Source: Lachnospiraceae bacterium
Lineage (GTDB): Bacteria; Bacillota; Clostridia; Lachnospirales; Lachnospiraceae
Length of the DNA stretch: 64,000 nucleotides
Direction: 5' to 3'
Assembly (NCBI GenBank): GCA_015057555.1
Contig: SVEC01000004.1
Span: forward strand, 81,709-145,708
Shown in pieces: positions 59,541 to 64,000 of the stretch. Made by a program: the position numbers and the translations under genes. The notes beneath the pieces are model-generated. The model had not been told where the DNA came from and did no database searches. It worked only from the letters and a program-made list of their open reading frames with translations. Within the stretch, counting starts at the first letter, position 1, and each line of letters opens with the position of its first letter.

Positions 59541-61244
59541 ATGAAAAAAATAATGGGCGTTATAGTCGCATTATTTGCTATAGTTGCAATTGCATATTTG
59601 ATGAACAGACGTCCTGATGTGTCTGTGGAAAAATCACCAGAGTTCGAAAGCTGTGCAGCAACCTACAAGACTAATATGAAGCAAAAGCTTAACGCTAGCT
59701 CTGTTAAATTCACAGTTGCAGGCTTGGATGTGGATAGATTTAACTATGAGGTTTATGTTAGCGACGAGATGGTTCTCATGGTGGAGAGTGACCTTTTAAA
59801 AAGTCTTCTTAGCTGTTCCGTGCTCGAGTATGATGACGGAGGAGTTATTCTTATGAAGGGGGATAATAAGGTGGTGCTTACTGTGGGCTCTAACCAAGCC
59901 ATGGTAAATGATAATCACATTATTAATCTTCAGTCAGTGGTGGTTAAGGAGGGGAATAAGCTCTTTATTCCACTGGATAATATAAGTGAATTTTTTAGCT
60001 ATAGGGTTACATATGACCTGAGAGCTAACTGGATAGATTTAACTCGATTAGAGGGAGAGAAGCTTCTTCCTGCCTCCTATGATATGAGGGATTACGGAAG
60101 AGTAACTCCGGTTAGAGACCAAGGAAGATATGGAACCTGTTGGGCCTTTGCCTCACTTGGAGCACTTGAGACAGCTTTGCTTCCAGAGGAGGAAAATGTA
60201 TTTTCTACAGATCATATGAGTATGAACAATAGCTATAATCTAGATATAGATAGTGGTGGAGAGCACACTATGAGTATAGCTTACTTGGCGGCTTGGCAGG
60301 GTCCGGTGTACGAGGTGGATGACCCATACGGCGATGAGGTAAGCAACGAAAAACTGCAGGCTGTTAAGCACCTGGAAGAGGCACTTATTATCAATGAGAA
60401 GGATATGGAGGTACTAAAAAGTGCTATATTCAGATATGGTGCTGTGGAGACTTCTGTATACACCCAGATGGAGTATGTGGATAGTGAGTCCCCATATTAT
60501 TCTAAGGAAAATGCTTCCTACTACTATGATGGTGAGGAGCTTCCTAATCATGACTTAGTGGTTGTGGGTTGGGATGATAATTATGCCAGAGAGAATTTCA
60601 CCATTATGCCTGAGGGGGATGGTGCATTTATCTGTAAGAATAGCTGGGGTAGTGAATTTGGTGATGAGGGATATGTATACGTATCTTATTATGATGTAAA
60701 TATTTGCCAGAAGTCAGTTGTCTATACCAGGGTAGGTGACAGGGATAACTATGATAAAATTTACCAGACAGATTTGCTGGGCTGGATAGGGCATATGGGC
60801 TTTGATAAGGAAGAGGCCTTCTTTGCAAATGTATACACCGCAGGTGCAAATGAGGAGCTAAAGGCAGTATCCTTCTATGCCACAGGTAAGGATACAGAAT
60901 TTGAGGTATATGTGGTAACAGATTATGAGGATAAGGATTCTCTTAAGCAAAGACAATTTGTGGTAGCAGGTAGTACAAAGTATGCCGGATATTATACAGT
61001 GGATTTGCCACAGGCAGTAAGACTGAGAGATAATAAAAAGTTTGCTGTAGTGGTAAAAATCAAGACTCCGGGAGCGGTGCACCCTATAGCTATAGAATAT
61101 AATTCTGATGAGAGAACAGAAAGCTTTGACATAACAGATGGTGAGGGCTACATCAGCTTGTACGGTGAGATGTGGCATTCTGCAGAGGAGACACAGCAGT
61201 CAAATGTGTGCCTCAAAGCATTTACGGATAAGGTGGAGGAATAA
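59541..61244 (+). CDS. Secreted/anchored papain-like (C1) cysteine protease
   Basis: A 567-residue protein. N-terminal span (about 4-21), a copper-amine-oxidase-like stalk domain (about 85-165), then the C1 catalytic domain: PVRDQGRYGTCWAFAS with oxyanion Gln near 194 and Cys200, NHDLVVVGWDDNY with the His, and FICKNSWGSEFGDEGY with the Asn. The C-terminal 170 residues form a beta-rich lectin-like domain (VSFYATGKDTEFEVYV). It would act outside the cell on proteins or peptides. Its target is unknown. It follows the THUMP gene by 20 bases and precedes rdgB by three. Confidence 0.88.
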   Translation: MKKIMGVIVALFAIVAIAYLMNRRPDVSVEKSPEFESCAATYKTNMKQKLNASSVKFTVAGLDVDRFNYEVYVSDEMVLMVESDLLKSLLSCSVLEYDDGGVILMKGDNKVVLTVGSNQAMVNDNHIINLQSVVVKEGNKLFIPLDNISEFFSYRVTYDLRANWIDLTRLEGEKLLPASYDMRDYGRVTPVRDQGRYGTCWAFASLGALETALLPEEENVFSTDHMSMNNSYNLDIDSGGEHTMSIAYLAAWQGPVYEVDDPYGDEVSNEKLQAVKHLEEALIINEKDMEVLKSAIFRYGAVETSVYTQMEYVDSESPYYSKENASYYYDGEELPNHDLVVVGWDDNYARENFTIMPEGDGAFICKNSWGSEFGDEGYVYVSYYDVNICQKSVVYTRVGDRDNYDKIYQTDLLGWIGHMGFDKEEAFFANVYTAGANEELKAVSFYATGKDTEFEVYVVTDYEDKDSLKQRQFVVAGSTKYAGYYTVDLPQAVRLRDNKKFAVVVKIKTPGAVHPIAIEYNSDERTESFDITDGEGYISLYGEMWHSAEETQQSNVCLKAFTDKVEE

Positions 61245-61247
61245 GAG

Positions 61248-61832
61248 ATGAAGAAGTTAATTTTTGCAACTGGTAATGAGCATAAGATGAAGGAAATTCG
61301 TATGATACTTGCGGACTGTGGATATGAGATATTATCTATGAAGCAGGCGGGTATAGATGTGGATGTGGTTGAGGACGGAAAGACCTTTGAGGAGAATGCT
61401 ATTATTAAGGCTACAGAAATCCAGAAGCTAGTACCGGACTGTGTGGTTCTTGCTGATGATAGCGGACTTGAGGTTGATTATTTGAATGGCGAGCCAGGCA
61501 TTTACTCAGCCAGATACGAGGGAGTAGACACTCCTTATGAGGTTAAGAATCAGATTATTATGGATAGACTTGCGGGAGTACCTGACGAGAAGAGAACTGC
61601 CAGATTCGTATGTGCCATAGCGGCTGCATTTCCAGATGGAAGAGTTGAGACAAGACGTGGAACTATAGAGGGAATTATCGGCTATGAGCAGGCTGGTGAG
61701 AATGGATTTGGTTACGACCCAATATTTTATCTTCCGGAAAGAGGAATGACTACTGCCCAGCTTAGCCCTGAAGAGAAGAATGATATTAGCCACAGAGGAA
61801 ATGCACTTAGAATGATTAAAGAGGTGCTGTAG
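61248..61832 (+). CDS. rdgB: XTP/dITP diphosphatase (RdgB/HAM1)
   Basis: Hydrolyses non-canonical purine nucleoside triphosphates such as dITP and XTP. The 194 residues contain FATGNEHKMKEIR, ADDSGLEVDYLNGEPGIYSARY (metal Asp residues), GENGFGYDPIFYLPE and a final ISHRGNAL (purine-binding His-Arg). It is followed nine bases later by a YfcE-type phosphodiesterase gene, a very common pair in Clostridia. Confidence 0.95.
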   Translation: MKKLIFATGNEHKMKEIRMILADCGYEILSMKQAGIDVDVVEDGKTFEENAIIKATEIQKLVPDCVVLADDSGLEVDYLNGEPGIYSARYEGVDTPYEVKNQIIMDRLAGVPDEKRTARFVCAIAAAFPDGRVETRRGTIEGIIGYEQAGENGFGYDPIFYLPERGMTTAQLSPEEKNDISHRGNALRMIKEVL

Positions 61833-61841
61833 GAGATTGTA

Positions 61842-62327
61842 ATGCGAAGAGTTTTAGTGGTAAGCGATTCTCATGATGATAATGACAATGTGAGAAAGGC
61901 AATTGAAAAGGCGGGAAAGATTGACCTGATGATTCACCTAGGGGATGTGGGAAGAGACTACCTAGAGGTGGAGAGGATGTCAGGTGTGCCTACATATATG
62001 GTGAAGGGAAACAATGATTATTGGGGCTCTCTTAGGGACATGTGCATTATATATATAGGGGAACACAAATGTCTTCTTACTCATGGTCACAGACAGAATG
62101 TTCACTACGGAGTGGACAGGCTTAGGTATCTGGCTCTGGAAAATGAATGCGACATAGCTATGTATGGACATACCCACGTGCCATTTTTAGAGGAGAATCC
62201 AGATGATGTGACTATTCTTAATCCGGGAAGTCTTACATTTCCAAGACAGAGTGGACATGAGAGGACTTTTCTCATTATGGAAATAGATGAGAATGAGGAG
62301 ATAACCTACACATTTGACCATATATAA
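61842..62327 (+). CDS. YfcE-type metallophosphoesterase
   Basis: A 161-residue calcineurin-like phosphodiesterase. Metal-binding blocks are VSDSHDDND, HLGDVGRD, KGNNDY, LTHGH and YGHTHVP, all present. The substrate is unknown; the family cleaves phosphodiesters in vitro. Co-transcribed with rdgB, ended by a hairpin. Confidence 0.93.
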   Translation: MRRVLVVSDSHDDNDNVRKAIEKAGKIDLMIHLGDVGRDYLEVERMSGVPTYMVKGNNDYWGSLRDMCIIYIGEHKCLLTHGHRQNVHYGVDRLRYLALENECDIAMYGHTHVPFLEENPDDVTILNPGSLTFPRQSGHERTFLIMEIDENEEITYTFDHI

Positions 62328-62353
62328 GAGGAATGAGTAACTGATGAATTTTG

Positions 62354-62380
62354 CACACCCTGACTCTTAATCAGGGTGTG
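62354..62380 (+). terminator. Terminator after the phosphoesterase gene
   Basis: CACACCCTGA (62354-62363) pairs with TCAGGGTGTG (62371-62380), then TTGTT. Confidence 0.7.
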
Positions 62381-62406
62381 TTGTTATAAATAGCGAGGAA
62401 ACAGAT

Positions 62407-64000
62407 TTGAGAAAAGGCGAAATATATCAGGGTGTAATTGAAAATTACGATTTCCCTAACAAGGGAAGCTTTATGATGGAGGACAGGAAGGTAACCATAA
62501 AGGGCGCTTTAAAGGGACAGAAGGTGGAGTTTATGGTTACTAAGAGGAAAAGCGGCATGGCAGAGGGAAGACTCCTTAATGTACTTGAGAAGTCACCTAT
62601 GGAGGACGCTACCCCGGACTGTCCTTATTTTGGTGTGTGCGGAGGCTGCGCTTATCAGACTATGTCCTATGAGAACCAGCTTAAGCTTAAGGAAGAGATG
62701 GTTAAGAAGCTTCTTGCACCGGTGGTTAATGGTAGCTTTAAGGAGCTGCCAGGCTACGAAGACAAGAACATAGATGATGTGTGGGAGGGAATCCTTGGTT
62801 CCCCGGACCATGCAGGCTATCGTAACAAGATGGAGTTTACCTTTGGTGATGAGTATAAAGATGGTCCTATGGCTCTTGGGCTACACAAGAAGGGAAACTT
62901 CTATGATATATTAAATGTTAGTGGTTGTAAGATTATTAAAGATGAGTGGAGCAGGATTCTTGATTTTTCCTTAGAGTATTTTAAGGAGAAGAATGTACCA
63001 TTTTATCACAGAATGAGGCATGAAGGTGTGCTTAGAAATTTGGTTATCAGACAGTCTAAGGCAACAGGAGAATTCCTTATTAATCTGGTTACCACAACCC
63101 AATGGGATAAGTTTGGGTTTGCTAAGGTGGATGGAGTGGAGGTATTCGAGGTAGCTGATAATGGCTTCGACCTGGCGAATATTGATGTGCTTAAAGGTTA
63201 TGTAGAGGGCTTGGTTAAGCTTGCACAGGAAGAGGATTTTGATGCCACAATTGCAGGAATATTATACACAGAAAACGATACTCTAGGAGATGTGGTTCAA
63301 AGTGACAGAACTGTATGCTTGTATGGACAGGACTACATAACCGAGGAGGTAATGGGACTTAAATTTAAGATATCACCATTTTCATTTTTCCAGACTAATA
63401 CTTTGGGCTGTCAGGTGCTTTACACTAAGGCCAGGGAGTACATTATGTCTATGGAGAGTATGAAGGATAGCAAGGTGGTTTTCGACCTCTACAGTGGCAC
63501 CGGAACCATCGCCCAGATGATGTCACCGGCAGCAGATAAGGTTATAGGCATAGAGATAGTGGAGGAAGCAGTGGAAGCAGCCAAGGAGAATGCTAAGCTT
63601 AACGGACTTAATAACTGTGAATTTATAGCAGGTGACGTGCTTAAAGCCATCGACCTGGTGGAGGATACACCAGATGTAATAATCCTAGACCCACCACGAG
63701 ATGGAATCAATCCTAGGGCACTTGATAAGATACTTAACTTCGGGGTCAAGGAGATGGTATATATAAGCTGTAAGCCAACAAGTCTTGCCAGAGATTTGGA
63801 GACTATCACTAAGAGGGGATATAGAGTGGTAAAGGCTTGTGTGGTAGATCAGTTTCCGAGGACGACACATGCAGAGAGTGTAGTTCTTTTGTCCCGAAAA
63901 ACTCCAGATGCAATTATTGAAATCGACTTGGAGATGTCGGAGCTTGATTTAACAAGGGCTGAAAGCAAAGCGACCTATAAAGAAATTGAGGAATATGTGC
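62407..64000 (+). CDS. rlmD: 23S rRNA (uracil-5-)-methyltransferase RlmD (3' end beyond the window)
   Basis: Forms m5U in 23S rRNA. The frame is open from TTG 62407, preceded by GCGAGG, to the window end, at least 531 residues. An N-terminal TRAM-like domain (about 1-60) is followed by the Fe-S cluster cysteines CPYFGVCGGCAYQ. The SAM motif FDLYSGTGTIAQM, ILDPPRDG and YISCKPTSLARDL (catalytic Cys) follow, then HAESV with the base-abstracting Glu. A Glu-rich extension of over 30 residues after the catalytic domain is unusual against Escherichia coli RlmD but common in Clostridia. Confidence 0.93.
   Translation, partial: MRKGEIYQGVIENYDFPNKGSFMMEDRKVTIKGALKGQKVEFMVTKRKSGMAEGRLLNVLEKSPMEDATPDCPYFGVCGGCAYQTMSYENQLKLKEEMVKKLLAPVVNGSFKELPGYEDKNIDDVWEGILGSPDHAGYRNKMEFTFGDEYKDGPMALGLHKKGNFYDILNVSGCKIIKDEWSRILDFSLEYFKEKNVPFYHRMRHEGVLRNLVIRQSKATGEFLINLVTTTQWDKFGFAKVDGVEVFEVADNGFDLANIDVLKGYVEGLVKLAQEEDFDATIAGILYTENDTLGDVVQSDRTVCLYGQDYITEEVMGLKFKISPFSFFQTNTLGCQVLYTKAREYIMSMESMKDSKVVFDLYSGTGTIAQMMSPAADKVIGIEIVEEAVEAAKENAKLNGLNNCEFIAGDVLKAIDLVEDTPDVIILDPPRDGINPRALDKILNFGVKEMVYISCKPTSLARDLETITKRGYRVVKACVVDQFPRTTHAESVVLLSRKTPDAIIEIDLEMSELDLTRAESKATYKEIEEYV

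Noticed and set aside
1..64000. CRISPR arrays, rRNA and tRNA genes
   Set aside because: No regularly spaced direct repeats of CRISPR type, no rRNA signature and no recognisable tRNA cloverleaf was found by reading; a covariance search would be decisive.

Overview
The window looks like the chromosome of a spore-forming Firmicute of the family Lachnospiraceae (Butyrivibrio/Roseburia/Lachnospira type). This rests on moderate-to-low GC, strong AGGAGG ribosome sites, a threonine T-box leader, a large Bacillus-type SRP RNA, sporulation and germination genes (SipL, GerA-type, SpoIIR, YwmB and PdaA-like) and several small protein families typical of Clostridia. The assignment is inferred from gene content. 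No rRNA was present and I recognised no tRNA gene.
Layout. 1-7.2 kb: a truncated zinc-ribbon envelope protein, thrS with its T-box leader, tyrA, a YwmB-like protein, and an rmlD-like reductase overlapping a dicarboxylate/amino-acid symporter. 7.2-9.6 kb: an AT-rich accessory patch with an XRE regulator, a very cysteine-rich lipoprotein next to a divergent Lgt paralogue, and a type I toxin-antitoxin of the holin-like class. 9.6-17.8 kb: a TSUP permease, a MocR regulator divergent from pyridoxamine kinase, SipL, and ispE-gntR under an apparent GntR operator. 17.8-25.1 kb: gerA operon with an unusual GerAB/lipoprotein fusion, spoIIR, then ddl, murI, a DUF1934-like gene and a methyltransferase. 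25.1-31.1 kb: CPBP protease, plsC, malQ, and a membrane protein with a GT2 glycosyltransferase.
31.3-35.1 kb is the most interesting accessory island. Two small helical proteins of the kind found beside type VII secretion effectors precede a zinc metalloprotease whose catalytic motifs resemble anthrax lethal factor. Two tandem paralogous lipoproteins follow and are candidate immunity proteins. 35.1-42.4 kb returns to core genes (aminotransferase, short soluble chemoreceptor, tatD, ksgA, tadA, SRP RNA, HD hydrolase). 42.4-48.7 kb is a cell-surface polymer cluster: two LicD proteins, an IspD/TarI-like cytidylyltransferase, an SDR, a TagB/TarF-like polymerase and a flippase. 48.9-64 kb holds murG, PdaA-like deacetylase, pgi, more zinc-ribbon envelope proteins, an Asn/Ser-rich small protein, rhodanese, RNA methyltransferases, a papain-like protease, rdgB, a phosphodiesterase and a truncated rlmD.
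Superimposed on this is a dispersed intergenic repeat: a conserved core that can fold, held between gene-specific perfect inverted repeats. It occurs at about 15.1, 36.6 and 48.8 kb (the last inverted), and the 15.1-kb copy is nested inside a second copy. A different large foldable element lies between the thrS T-box terminator and the thrS start codon.
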